A stretch of DNA of 64,000 nucleotides from assembly GCF_023168165.1 (NCBI RefSeq), contig NZ_BQYJ01000002.1, positions 1 to 64,000 of the forward strand, written 5' to 3'. The DNA is from Niallia sp. NCCP-28 (lineage in GTDB: Bacteria; Bacillota; Bacilli; Bacillales; Cytobacillaceae). Both the position numbers and the translations under genes were made by a program. The notes beneath the pieces are model-generated. The model did not search any database, had not been told where the DNA came from, and saw nothing but the letters and a program-made list of their open reading frames with translations. This document shows, in pieces, positions 34,551-43,624 of the stretch; position 1 is the first letter of the stretch; every line of letters starts with the position of its first letter.

Positions 34551-37431
34551 TTCCTATATAAAAAAAAGCATATCAAGGCAATTTATTGCCTTAATATGCT
34601 TTTTCATTCTTTTATTCCTTTTAGGAGCAGGAGTTTTGACAGGGGTTCAAGAAAAAACAAATGATCGCTTTATCACAGATCGCCAAAAAGTTATCAATAA
34701 AAGAATCTTAACTGAAGAGATAGAATTGCACCTTAATGATGCTCTTTTTAATATAAGAGGATATTTAGCATTTGATAATGAGGACTTACGAGAACAAGTG
34801 TATGAAGAAGAAAAAGAAATTGCTGTTTCATTGAAAAAATTAGAGAATATTGCGAAAACAGAAGAAGATCAAGAAATGTATAAAAAAATAGTCTTATTTG
34901 ATAAGTATGTTTTTGAAGATGCATTTCCTAAGGCAGTTTCTTATTACGAAACTGGCAATACAGATAAAGTGAAAGCAATAGCGAATAACGGAGCAACGTC
35001 TCGGATTAATGATTTTAAAAAAGAATTAACTACTTATAAAAAATATATTGATGCAGAATTAACGGAAATCGTGACTAAATTAGAAAATGCCAATTCTCAA
35101 TTGCAATTTTACTTTTTTTCATATATTTTACTTTTGTTGGTTATGGTCTATATTATTGGAAGAATGATGGTTTTTAAAATAGGAAGGCCATTAACTGATT
35201 TTGCAGTGGCTGCAAATGTCATAGCCAAAGGAGAAGATGCAGAAATACAGGTAGAGGCAAATAGACAAGATGAGCTAGGGATTTTATCTGTTGCTTTTTC
35301 GGAAATGTATAAAAAAGTTCAAGAAAAAGAACAAGATTTAATGGCTCAAAATGAGGAACTCATTGCCCAGCAGGATGAATTACATGCTCAACAGTCAGAG
35401 TTAGAAGAAGCCCTTGAAAAAGTTAGAGAGAATGAAGAAACATTATATAGGAGAAACCGTTTAATAAACGGCCTTTCTAACTCTTTTAATAAACAACAAT
35501 TATTAAATAGTATTATAAAAAATATGTCTGAATTGATTGGCGCAGACAGAGGAATCATTATGACGACAGATGAAGAAGCTTTTGCTGCTTTTGGCATCTC
35601 CGTAAAAGGTGCAAAACAATTTAGAACCTTCTTATATGACGGGATGTATTCCCGTTTAGTAGAACAAAAGAGTCCGTTTATTATAAAAAGGGAGCTAGAT
35701 ATTTCTGAAAAAGGCTATCATGAAGAAAAAGGCTATGTATATGATTTATATATTCCCATCTTTTCTTCGGCAAATAGTATTGCTGCCATTATGATGTTCA
35801 GTCGTTTTAGCGATCGTTTTACTGAATTTCAAATGGATGAATTCAGCGCATTAGCCAAACAAATTGGTCTTTCACTAGACACCATTAAATTGTTTGAAGA
35901 AACGGAAAGAGCAAAAGAACTAAATCAAGATATCTTAAATAATGTTCAAGAAGGAATTCAACTTGTTGGAATAAATGGAGAAACGCTTCAAGTAAATACT
36001 AATTTTTGCGAAATGTTTGCACACAATAAAAACTGGCATGATTTTGTAGGAAAAGGCTGGGAGGTTTGGACAAAACAAATCGAAGGTGTCATGGGGGATG
36101 ATTATAGTTTATTAGCCTATATAAAAGAATCGCTGCATCAGCAATCAAATCAGGAATTTACATATCAATTTCGAAAAAATGGAAAAGTAATTAAAGTATA
36201 TGCAGAAGATCTATATCGTGATGAAACCGTTAAAGTCGGTACGGTATTTGTTTATCGGGACATGACTAAAGAATATGAAGTAGACAAAATGAAGTCAGAA
36301 TTTGTTAGTACAGTCAGCCATGAACTGCGAACTCCCCTTGCGAGCATTCTAGGCTTTACAGAATTGTTAATAAATAGAGAGCTGAAAAAGGAGAGGCAGC
36401 AAAAATATTTATCCACTATCTATGCGGAAACAAATAGGCTGACATTATTGATTAATGATTTTCTTGATGTTCAAAGAATGGAAGCAGGCAAGCAGACATA
36501 TGAAAAAAAATACCTTGAAGTTATTCCTATTTTAAAAAAAATTGTAGATAATCAAAAAGTAAATGCTCTAAAGCATAAAATTACGATTAAATCAGAACAG
36601 AATCAGGCAATAATTCTTGGCGATAAATTAAAAATAGAGCAGGCATTTACTAATATTATAGGAAATGCCATTAAGTATTCACCTGACGGAGGAACTATCC
36701 AAGTATCTATTTATGAAGAGGCAGATTCATTAAATGTTTCTGTAAAAGATGAAGGTTTGGGAATTCCTGAGGGAGAGATTGCAAAACTTTTTAATAAGTT
36801 TTATCGAATTGATAATTCAGATAGGCGCAAAATAGGCGGCACTGGTTTAGGTTTGGCAATTGTACAAGAAATAGTAAATGCACATGGCGGCAAAATAACC
36901 GTACAGTCAAAATTAGGGAAAGGAAGCAGTTTTATTTTATCTTTTCCTAAAGTAGCAATGGGAGTTCAATCATCCTATAACAAGGAACATACACAAGGAA
37001 AAATTTCCTATCGAATAGCAGTGATAGAAGATGATTATAGCTTAGCAGAATTAATTACACAGGAATTAAAAGATTTTGGTTTTGAAGTGCATTATTACAA
37101 AAGTGGGCAAGAGGCTCTAAAAGCGATAAATGAATATATACCAGATGCTATTGTTCTTGATATCATGCTAGAGGAGGATGATATCAACGGTTGGGATATA
37201 ATGAAGCATTTAAAGCAAAGGAAAGGGATCAAAGATATTCCCATTGTTATTTCCACAGCATTGGATGAAAAGGAAAAAGGATATGCATTGGGAGCAATGG
37301 ATTATTTAGTAAAACCATATCGCACAAGTGAATTATCCCGCACTATTATGCAAACTTTATTGAAAATGGGGAAAAAGGGCCAAGTGTTAATCCCGCATTC
37401 AGAGGATAATCCATTTACTGAGGCAGAATAA
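34540..37431 (+). CDS. Hybrid sensor histidine kinase
   Basis: 963-aa membrane kinase. Two transmembrane helices (about 14-37 and 189-208) flank an extracellular four-helix-type sensor; then HAMP (209-265), a coiled coil (QNEELIAQQDELHAQQSELE), a GAF-like domain (about 315-460), a PAS-like domain (465-585), the HisKA box SEFVSTVSHELRTPLAS with His594, an ATPase domain (NIIGNAIKYSPDGG, DEGLGIP, GGTGLGLAI), and a C-terminal receiver with Asp874 in IVLDIML. GGAGGAG serves ATG 34540, inside the end of the receiver gene. Last gene of the polysaccharide operon; it probably feeds phosphate to the operon's own receivers and Hpt domain (inference). Signal unknown. Confidence 0.92.
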   Translation: MKFSSYIKKSISRQFIALICFFILLFLLGAGVLTGVQEKTNDRFITDRQKVINKRILTEEIELHLNDALFNIRGYLAFDNEDLREQVYEEEKEIAVSLKKLENIAKTEEDQEMYKKIVLFDKYVFEDAFPKAVSYYETGNTDKVKAIANNGATSRINDFKKELTTYKKYIDAELTEIVTKLENANSQLQFYFFSYILLLLVMVYIIGRMMVFKIGRPLTDFAVAANVIAKGEDAEIQVEANRQDELGILSVAFSEMYKKVQEKEQDLMAQNEELIAQQDELHAQQSELEEALEKVRENEETLYRRNRLINGLSNSFNKQQLLNSIIKNMSELIGADRGIIMTTDEEAFAAFGISVKGAKQFRTFLYDGMYSRLVEQKSPFIIKRELDISEKGYHEEKGYVYDLYIPIFSSANSIAAIMMFSRFSDRFTEFQMDEFSALAKQIGLSLDTIKLFEETERAKELNQDILNNVQEGIQLVGINGETLQVNTNFCEMFAHNKNWHDFVGKGWEVWTKQIEGVMGDDYSLLAYIKESLHQQSNQEFTYQFRKNGKVIKVYAEDLYRDETVKVGTVFVYRDMTKEYEVDKMKSEFVSTVSHELRTPLASILGFTELLINRELKKERQQKYLSTIYAETNRLTLLINDFLDVQRMEAGKQTYEKKYLEVIPILKKIVDNQKVNALKHKITIKSEQNQAIILGDKLKIEQAFTNIIGNAIKYSPDGGTIQVSIYEEADSLNVSVKDEGLGIPEGEIAKLFNKFYRIDNSDRRKIGGTGLGLAIVQEIVNAHGGKITVQSKLGKGSSFILSFPKVAMGVQSSYNKEHTQGKISYRIAVIEDDYSLAELITQELKDFGFEVHYYKSGQEALKAINEYIPDAIVLDIMLEEDDINGWDIMKHLKQRKGIKDIPIVISTALDEKEKGYALGAMDYLVKPYRTSELSRTIMQTLLKMGKKGQVLIPHSEDNPFTEAE

Positions 37432-37446
37432 AAGAATAAGCAAATC

Positions 37447-37480
37447 AAAACAGCGGTTCGTTAATGAGCCGCTGTTTTCC
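37447..37480. terminator. Terminator ending the polysaccharide/signalling operon
   Basis: Ten-bp arms AAAACAGCGG/CCGCTGTTTT with a 12-nt loop, between the kinase gene and a convergent gene. The 3' arm lies inside the end of the YitE-like coding region. Likely works in both directions. Confidence 0.75.
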
Positions 37481-38036
37481 TTCCTGTTATTAGTGTAGTA
37501 AAAATAGCTACAAAAATAATCGTAAAAAAAGATGGGGTTATTTTGTCTGTTCCCACAATATTTATCCCGCTGACTAAAATAATTCCATCCAGCAAAAAGA
37601 TAATGATTCCTACGTGAATAGATGATATTCTCGCAATTATTTGGGCAAGCAAATCTGTACCGCCAGTACTTGTCTCGAATCGGAGCATAATGCCAATTCC
37701 GATGCCAATAATGGTTCCTCCAATAAAGGAACTAAAAACAATCGATACAAAAAAAGCATCCCGCAAAAAAGAAAAGATATCAATCATAAAGGAAGAAACA
37801 AGAAAACCAAAGATTCCATACAAAAAGTAGTTTTTATCATAAAACCAAACGAATAAATAGAGAGGAATACTGATGAGGATCATCGTCAGACCTGTTGGAA
37901 TTTGATAATGATAATGTAAAATTAAACCGATTCCGATTAATCCCCCATCTAAAATATGATGGGGAACTAAAAATCCATTTACACCAATTCCTATAAGGAT
38001 ACTGCCGATAAAAATAACTGCAAATTTTTCTAGCAT
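37461..38036 (-). CDS. Short YitT/YitE-family membrane protein
   Basis: 191-aa integral membrane protein with five to six hydrophobic helices. The start GSILIGIGVNGFLVPHHILDGG and the motif RFETSTGGTDLLAQI are typical of the YitT (DUF161) fold, but the C-terminal DUF2179 domain of full YitT proteins is missing, as in YitE-type members. The function of the family is unknown. I prefer ATG 38036, 8 nt after AGGGTGA, over the GTG at 38048. It has a long relative with DUF2179 at 52741-53643. Confidence 0.8.
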   Translation of the reverse strand: MLEKFAVIFIGSILIGIGVNGFLVPHHILDGGLIGIGLILHYHYQIPTGLTMILISIPLYLFVWFYDKNYFLYGIFGFLVSSFMIDIFSFLRDAFFVSIVFSSFIGGTIIGIGIGIMLRFETSTGGTDLLAQIIARISSIHVGIIIFLLDGIILVSGINIVGTDKITPSFFTIIFVAIFTTLITGRKTAAH

Positions 38037-38169
38037 GCACTTTCTCACCCTAACTTGTCCAGCTTATTATCAATCTATGATAGAAAAACAGATTTAGAAG
38101 TAAAAGAGAGGATTAGCTCATAAAATAAGCTTTTTTTGGAATGGCCAGAAAAAAATCCATGTAGTGAAT

Positions 38170-38213
38170 AAAGTGAAAAAGAGGCGCCATATAATGGGCC
38201 TCTTTTTCACTTT
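38170..38213. terminator. Terminator of the pit operon
   Basis: Perfect 16-bp arms (AAAGTGAAAAAGAGGC and complement), T-rich on both strands, just beyond the pit stop codon. Confidence 0.9.
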
Positions 38214-38220
38214 GTTAAAT

Positions 38221-39219
38221 TTAAAGAAAAAGTTCTAAAATATAGTAGCAAATGGCAGCAACTGTTGCAGAAATCGGCAATGTAATTACCCATGTAATAA
38301 GCATTCGTTGTGCTGTTCCCCATTTTACGCCTTTAAGTCGGTGTGAGGCGCCTACTCCAAGGATAGAAGATGAAATAACATGGGTTGTACTTACTGGCAA
38401 ATGAATATAGGTTGCACCGAAAATAATCATTGCCCCAGTTATATCAGCAGCTACTCCATTAACCGGACGGATTTTCATAATATTTCCGCCGACTGTTTTG
38501 ATAATTTTCCAGCCCCCGACAGATGTGCCAAGACCCATTGCTGCCGCACAGGCAAATTGAACCCAAAAAGGAACATCATTTGTGCTAAGGTATCCATTGG
38601 CAATCAATGCCATTGTAATGATTCCCATTGCTTTTTGGGCATCATTTGTGCCGTGGGTATATGCTTGCAATGCTGCAGTGAATATTTGGAATATACGAAA
38701 ACGGCGATTTGTTTTTGTTAAATTTAAATCCTTAAAAAATAATTTAAAGAGCGTATAAACAATATAACCAATGACAAAAGCAATAATCGGAGAGAAAATA
38801 AGCGCTTGAATAATTTTAATAAAACCATTGTAATTTAGTGAGCTAAAGCCGGATGAAGCAATAGCAGCTCCAGCGATAGAACCGATAATAGCATGGGAGG
38901 AACTACTTGGAATTCCAAAGTACCATGTTAAAAGATTCCAAAATATTGCTGCTATAAGTGCTGCCAAAAGAACAATGGAACCATTATTTAAAGTAAAGGG
39001 ATCCACAATATCCTTTGTAATAGTTTTGGCAACACCAGTAAAGGTCATTGCACCGACAAAGTTCATAACTGCAGCTAAAATGATAGCGTGTCTAGGCTTT
39101 AATGCTTTAGTTGATACAGCCGTTGCAATTGCATTTGCTGTATCATGGAAACCATTGATGAAATCAAAAGCTAAAGCACAAAAGACGATTAATATCGTTA
39201 TTAATAATAATGTATCCAT
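38221..39219 (-). CDS. pit: Low-affinity inorganic phosphate transporter (Pit family)
   Basis: 332-aa membrane symporter that imports (metal-)phosphate. The duplicated Pit signatures are visible: FDFINGFHDTANAIATAVSTKAL near the N-terminus and GTNDAQKAMGIITMAL in the second half, along with GIPSSSSHAIIGSIAGAA and PVSTTHVISSSILGVG. About ten helices. It lies 12 nt downstream of the PhoU-like gene, with AAGGAGT before the ATG, as in the B. subtilis ykaA-pit operon. Terminated at 38170-38213. Confidence 0.93.
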   Translation of the reverse strand: MDTLLLITILIVFCALAFDFINGFHDTANAIATAVSTKALKPRHAIILAAVMNFVGAMTFTGVAKTITKDIVDPFTLNNGSIVLLAALIAAIFWNLLTWYFGIPSSSSHAIIGSIAGAAIASSGFSSLNYNGFIKIIQALIFSPIIAFVIGYIVYTLFKLFFKDLNLTKTNRRFRIFQIFTAALQAYTHGTNDAQKAMGIITMALIANGYLSTNDVPFWVQFACAAAMGLGTSVGGWKIIKTVGGNIMKIRPVNGVAADITGAMIIFGATYIHLPVSTTHVISSSILGVGASHRLKGVKWGTAQRMLITWVITLPISATVAAICYYILELFL

Positions 39220-39231
39220 GAATGGTACTCC

Positions 39232-39849
39232 TTAAGCGTTTTTCATAATAATGCTCTCAAGTGTGTTGGCAACACTTTGGCAGTAGTCAGCAATATCTTC
39301 TAAATTTTCATATACTTCTTTATATTGAATAATGCGGATTGGATCTTTTTCAACAGAGAATAGATGTTTAATGGATTGACGCAAGATTCCATCACATTTT
39401 GATTCTAAATCTTTAATGCGGATCGCATATTCTCTAATTTTAGGAAGCTTTTTAGTAGACAAAAGTTCCACTGATTTTTCAATTTCAGCTGCGCAGCTTT
39501 TAATTGCTTCAACAAAACGATTCATAAATTCATCAGCTTCAGTAATGTTATACATTTCTAATAGCGCAGAACAATGCTCTAAGCCATCTAAAACATCATC
39601 CATGCTCATTGTTAATGCAAGTATATCTTCCCGTTCTATTGGCGTAATAAACGCTTTATTTAATTCTGTAATTACGTCATGAACGTATGTATCCCCTTTG
39701 GTCTCAATCTCTTTCATTGTTTCAGAGAATGTTTTTAAGTCGCTGACATTTTTAATTTTAAAATCAGCAAAATAGTCTGCACCTTCCTTTAAGTTTGATG
39801 CAATATTATTTAAGAGTACTGCAAATTTATCTTGTTTTTTGAAAACCAT
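39232..39849 (-). CDS. ykaA: Pit accessory protein (PhoU-like, DUF47)
   Basis: 205-aa helical cytoplasmic protein of the DUF47/PhoU-like family that is encoded with Pit transporters and is thought to regulate them. Conserved pieces: FAVLLNNIASNLKEGADYF, FITPIEREDILALTMSMDDVLDGLE and a C-terminal KEVYENLEDIADYCQSVANT. The start at 39849 (MVFKKQD) follows GGGGGTAAC; the more upstream ATG at 39864 lies before that site. First gene of the ykaA-pit operon. The 250-nt leader is A+T-rich; I did not identify a Pho box with confidence. Confidence 0.9.
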   Translation of the reverse strand: MVFKKQDKFAVLLNNIASNLKEGADYFADFKIKNVSDLKTFSETMKEIETKGDTYVHDVITELNKAFITPIEREDILALTMSMDDVLDGLEHCSALLEMYNITEADEFMNRFVEAIKSCAAEIEKSVELLSTKKLPKIREYAIRIKDLESKCDGILRQSIKHLFSVEKDPIRIIQYKEVYENLEDIADYCQSVANTLESIIMKNA

Positions 39850-40123
39850 TATTGTTACCCCCATTTAATTGACTAAGCCTTTCATATTTTAGCGAAAGAT
39901 TGTCGAATTTCCTAGCTTTTTATCGAAATCTTTACAAAAAATTAATATTTCTTTTACAAAACATTTAAAGTTAGGCTCTATATTTTTTAATAAAATTTAC
40001 ATGTACTTAAAATTAGCTTTTCCTTTCATTGGATGGTATATGTGTATAAAATTATATCTTGTTGTGTCGAATTCTAAACAATAGAATAAATTAAAAGTAA
40101 AAGCTTATTTAGAGGTGAAAGAA

Positions 40124-40633
40124 GTGATTGAAAATAATGTGATCTTAATAAGAAAAACCGAAGAAAAAGACCTTCAGTATATCCTTACCACAGAATCACA
40201 TCATGATAACATGCCGTATATAATTAATTGGACTTTGGAGGAGCATGCACAAGCAATTCGATCAGATACAAATTTGCTTCATTTGATTGTTATGGAAAAA
40301 AAAGAGAATAAACCAGTAGGCTATTTACTTATTAATGGATTAAATGATCCGAATCAAAGCATTGAATTAAAAAGAACAGCATTTTCTGCAAAAGGCAAAG
40401 GATATGGACGAAATATGCTTAAATTAATGAAGGAATGGGTTTTTACAGAAAAAGGGGCAAATCGATTTTGGCTGGATGTGGTGGATCATAATACAAGAGC
40501 TAAAACTTTATATGAATCAGAGGGGTTTGTTGTAGAAGGTTTGCAAAGAGAGGCTGTTATTATTAATGAGAGGTTTCAATCTATTTATTTAATGTCCATG
40601 TTAAAAAAAGATTACTTTACAAAATCAGAATAA
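40124..40633 (+). CDS. GNAT-family N-acetyltransferase
   Basis: 169-aa acetyltransferase using acetyl-CoA. The fold is recognised by the N-terminal VILIRKTEEKDLQYIL, the acetyl-CoA loop region (FSAKGKGYGRNML) and the C-terminal RFWLDVVDHNTRAKTLYESE with GFVVEG. The GTG at 40124 is preferred because AGAGGTGA, which overlaps the earlier GTG at 40115, lies 5 nt upstream. It is followed after 8 nt by an SDR gene, likely one operon. Substrate unknown (small molecule or protein N-terminus). Confidence 0.85.
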   Translation: MIENNVILIRKTEEKDLQYILTTESHHDNMPYIINWTLEEHAQAIRSDTNLLHLIVMEKKENKPVGYLLINGLNDPNQSIELKRTAFSAKGKGYGRNMLKLMKEWVFTEKGANRFWLDVVDHNTRAKTLYESEGFVVEGLQREAVIINERFQSIYLMSMLKKDYFTKSE

Positions 40634-40641
40634 GGTGAAAA

Positions 40642-41484
40642 ATGAAAAAAATAGCGGTCATTACAGGAGCCAATAGCGGCTTTGGATTATTGGCAACATT
40701 AGAATTTGCCAAGGAAGGCTATGAAGTTGTTGCTGCAATGCGAGATATAAATAAATGTTCTTTATTAATGGAAAAGGCTAAGGAACAGGGAATTGCTGAA
40801 TATATAACCATTTTTTCTCTGGAGATAACTTCTGCTAATGATATAAAAAAATTGCAGGAGCATATGCAAAAAAAAGGAAGGATAGATGTTCTGATTAACA
40901 ATGCTGGTTTTGCAGGAGCTGGCTTTGCGGAGGAAATTTCTATAGAAGAATATAAAAATCAGTTTGAAACAAATTTGTTTGGAACCATTGCTGTTACACA
41001 AAATTTATTGCCAATTATGAGAAGACAGGGCTTTGGAAAAATTATTTTAATGAGCAGCATTAGTGGAAAAGTAGGCTTTCCTGGCCTTTCACCATATGTT
41101 TCTTCTAAATTTGCCTTAGAGGGATGGAGCGAATCTCTTCGTTTGGAATTGCTGCCATTTTCTATTTATGTGTCTTTAGTGGAACCAGGTTCTTATCAGA
41201 CGAATATTTGGTCAACAGGGAAAAAAATTTCAGAGAGGTCCCAATTAGAAACCTCTCCTTATTACCAATATATGAATAGCATAGAGGGATACTTGGAAAA
41301 AAACAGAGAAAATTACGGCAATCCAATTGAAGTAGCAAAACGGATTGTTCAGATTGCGAAAGAGAAAAAACCTCGACTTCGCTATGTTATTGGAAAAGGG
41401 GTAAAACAAACGATTTTAATAAAACATCTTCTTCCATGGAAATGGTGGGAAAGACTTGTTTTTTGCCTATTAAGAAATAGATAA
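40642..41484 (+). CDS. Short-chain dehydrogenase/reductase
   Basis: 280-aa NAD(P)-dependent SDR. Cofactor motif TGANSGFG (residues 8-15), NNAG motif, catalytic Ser in ILMSSISG and YVSSK giving Tyr and Lys of the triad. The C-terminal extension (to KHLLPWKWWERLVF) is that of the 'classical extended' group resembling B. subtilis YusZ. Downstream of the GNAT gene in the same direction with GGTGAAAA before ATG. Substrate cannot be inferred. Confidence 0.9.
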   Translation: MKKIAVITGANSGFGLLATLEFAKEGYEVVAAMRDINKCSLLMEKAKEQGIAEYITIFSLEITSANDIKKLQEHMQKKGRIDVLINNAGFAGAGFAEEISIEEYKNQFETNLFGTIAVTQNLLPIMRRQGFGKIILMSSISGKVGFPGLSPYVSSKFALEGWSESLRLELLPFSIYVSLVEPGSYQTNIWSTGKKISERSQLETSPYYQYMNSIEGYLEKNRENYGNPIEVAKRIVQIAKEKKPRLRYVIGKGVKQTILIKHLLPWKWWERLVFCLLRNR

Positions 41485-41590
41485 ACATCTTTAACAAATT
41501 GTTTATATGAAAAACAACACTTTATATTGGAAAAATCTATAAGAAAAATGATAATATATAGATAATTCGAAATTTGGAGGTGTTTTTTCA

Positions 41591-42421
41591 ATGATTAAAA
41601 GCATCGAAAATAAAGTGAAACTACATAACGGGGTGGAAATTCCCCAATTTGGATTAGGAGTTTATAAAGTGGAGGAAGGACAGACGGTTATAGAAACAGT
41701 AAAAGCCGCTCTTTCCTATGGCTATCGCTCCATTGATACAGCTGCTGTTTATGGGAATGAAGAAGGAGTAGGAAAAGCAATAAAAGAAAGCGCTATCTCG
41801 AGAGAAGAACTATTTATTACAACAAAACTTTGGAATGATGATCAAGGTTATGATCAGACTTTAAAGGCTTTTGAAACAAGCTTAAGAAAATTAGATTTAG
41901 ATTATATTGATTTATATTTAATTCATTGGCCAGGAAAAGATAAATATGTAGAAACATGGAAAGCTTTTGAAAGATTATATGATGAAGGATTAGTAAGAGC
42001 AATTGGCGTAAGTAATTTTCATGAGCATCATTTAGAGCAGCTATTAAAGAATGCAAATGAACATCCTGCAGTAAATCAGATTGAACTTCATCCAAGATTA
42101 TCACAAGAAGCATTACGGGATTATTGCAAATCTAAAGATATTAAAGTAGAAGCTTGGTCGCCACTTGCTAAAGGCAGATTGCTGAATGAGCCAACCATTA
42201 ACTATATTGCAAATAAACATGGCAAAACACCTGCGCAAGTTATTTTGAGATGGCATCTTCAAAACGATATTATTGTCATTCCAAAATCCATTACTCCAGC
42301 AAGATTAAAAGAAAATGCTGATATTTTTGACTTTCAATTAAGTTTAGATGAAATGAATCAGCTCGATCAGTTAAATATGAATGAAAGAACAGGGAGTAAT
42401 CCAGATAACTTGTTATTTTAG
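41591..42421 (+). CDS. Aldo/keto reductase (AKR5-type)
   Basis: 276-aa NADPH-dependent TIM-barrel reductase of the YvgN/YtbE (glyoxal reductase) type. Signature blocks: GYRSIDTAAVYGNEEGVGKAI with catalytic Asp and Tyr, LYLIHWPGKDKY with the His, VRAIGVSNF, EAWSPLAKGRLL and the cofactor-binding VIPKSITPARLKEN. A GGAGGTG site precedes ATG 41591. It probably detoxifies reactive aldehydes. It follows the SDR gene by about 100 nt and has its own terminator. Confidence 0.92.
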   Translation: MIKSIENKVKLHNGVEIPQFGLGVYKVEEGQTVIETVKAALSYGYRSIDTAAVYGNEEGVGKAIKESAISREELFITTKLWNDDQGYDQTLKAFETSLRKLDLDYIDLYLIHWPGKDKYVETWKAFERLYDEGLVRAIGVSNFHEHHLEQLLKNANEHPAVNQIELHPRLSQEALRDYCKSKDIKVEAWSPLAKGRLLNEPTINYIANKHGKTPAQVILRWHLQNDIIVIPKSITPARLKENADIFDFQLSLDEMNQLDQLNMNERTGSNPDNLLF

Positions 42422-42496
42422 AATGTTATCCCGATTTCAAGACCTATTTCTTTCATTGCTGTAAAAAGGCATATCAAACAATCCAAAGCAATAAGG

Positions 42497-42536
42497 AAAA
42501 AAATCTAACATGGTAAGCATGTTAGATTTTTTTTTG
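42497..42536 (+). terminator. Terminator of the aldo/keto reductase gene
   Basis: Perfect 16-bp arms (AAAAAAATCTAACATG and complement) with a 5-nt loop and a T-run. Confidence 0.9.
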
Positions 42537-42632
42537 CATATAGTTAAGGAGAAAGGGGAGAAACTACTTTTTATTAAATATCTTGAAATCATACTATCTT
42601 AATTTTAACTATCTGAAAAGGGGTTGTTAGAA

Positions 42633-43040
42633 ATGGAAGTATTGGTAAGTGTCGGCATTTTGCTTATTCGTTTAGTGGTAGGTTTAGCATTTATAGGTCA
42701 TGGTGCACAAAAATTATTTGGTTCATTTGGTGGACATGGATTAGAAGGAACTGGCGGTTTTTTTGAGTCAATTGGAATTAAACCAGGAAAAACAATGGCT
42801 ATTTTTGCTGGTTTAAGTGAGTTTATTGGTGGTTTACTATTTGTTTTAGGACTGTTTACGCCAATTGCCTCTTTGCTGATTATTATTACAATGATTGTTG
42901 CAATTAGTAAGGTTCATGCTGCAAATGGGTTTTGGGCAGCTTCAAATGGTTATGAATTAAATTTACTATATATTATTACAGCACTTTCTGTTGCTTTTAC
43001 AGGAGCGGGGGCGTATAGTCTTGATGCCTTGTTCTTTTAA
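42633..43040 (+). CDS. DoxX-family membrane protein
   Basis: 135-aa protein with four hydrophobic helices and the DoxX pattern RLVVGLAFIGHGAQKLFGSFGG near the N-terminus, followed by FAGLSEFIGGLLFVLGL. Family members (for example B. subtilis CatD/YfiD) occur in the membrane and are linked to quinone or thiol stress; function here is unknown. ATG 42633 lies 9 nt after AAAAGGGG; the in-frame TTG 42624 is too close to that site. Single gene ending in a 21-bp terminator. Confidence 0.85.
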   Translation: MEVLVSVGILLIRLVVGLAFIGHGAQKLFGSFGGHGLEGTGGFFESIGIKPGKTMAIFAGLSEFIGGLLFVLGLFTPIASLLIIITMIVAISKVHAANGFWAASNGYELNLLYIITALSVAFTGAGAYSLDALFF

Positions 43041-43056
43041 ATAAATGGTTATTAGT

Positions 43057-43112
43057 ATACTTCTAGAAAATTTTTCTCTAGTCAAAGAAAAATTTTCTAG
43101 AAGTATTTTTTG
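43057..43112 (+). terminator. Long terminator of the DoxX gene
   Basis: Perfect 21-bp arms (43057-43077 and 43086-43106) with an 8-nt loop, followed by TTTTTT. Confidence 0.92.
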
Positions 43113-43164
43113 CTTTTCTTTATTATAAGAAAATTGGATCATTATACATAATGGTTCTTTAGGG

Positions 43165-43189
43165 GTTTAAAAAAAAGTTAGTGTGGTAA
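43165..43189 (+). promoter_or_regulatory. Possible SigB promoter of the GlsB-like gene
   Basis: GTTTAA at 43165-43170, 13-nt spacer, then TGGTAA (consensus GGGTAW). It is 120 nt upstream of a gene whose family is often under general-stress control. One mismatch in each reading; tentative. Confidence 0.35.
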
Positions 43190-43308
43190 ATATAAAGTAC
43201 AAGCAGATAGTAAAACTTAAGAAGTTTAAAGTAAAACATGCTGCAGCATACACTAAGTTGGACTATCATATTTAGATTGATTAAATGTTTAAAAAGGAGC
43301 TGTTATTT

Positions 43309-43563
43309 ATGGGATTTTTATGGTCATTAATTATAGGTGGTATTATTGGTTGGGTTGCAGGTTTAATAGTAGGTAAAGATATACCTGGTGGAATTATCGG
43401 CAATATTATCGCAGGTTTTGTAGGTGCTTGGTTAGGATCACTGATTCTTGGTGATTGGGGTCCAGCTATCGCTGACTTTGCAATTATTCCAAGTATTATC
43501 GGTGCAGTCATTTTAGTTTTTGTTTTAAGCCTGATTATGAAAGGTATGCGCAAAACGGCGTAG
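43309..43563 (+). CDS. GlsB/YeaQ/YmgE-family stress membrane protein
   Basis: 84-aa, three-helix hydrophobic protein, extremely glycine-rich (IIGGIIGWVAGLIVGKDIPG, then GNIIAGFVGAWLGSLILG). This is the 'transglycosylase-associated' family, whose members are general-stress proteins of unknown mechanism. The start at 43309 follows AAAAAGGAGC; an upstream ATG at 43285 precedes that site. A possible SigB promoter lies upstream and a terminator overlaps the end of the convergent pseudouridine synthase gene. Confidence 0.88.
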   Translation: MGFLWSLIIGGIIGWVAGLIVGKDIPGGIIGNIIAGFVGAWLGSLILGDWGPAIADFAIIPSIIGAVILVFVLSLIMKGMRKTA

Positions 43564-43585
43564 TAGCAATAAATAATACTAAAAG

Positions 43586-43624
43586 AAAAACAGAGGCTCG
43601 AAAAATGAGAGCCTCTGTTTTTTT
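43586..43624. terminator. Bidirectional terminator, GlsB-like gene / pseudouridine synthase
   Basis: AAAAACAGAGGCTC pairs with GAGCCTCTGTTTTT. The stop codon of the minus-strand gene (43623-43625) lies at its edge. Confidence 0.88.
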
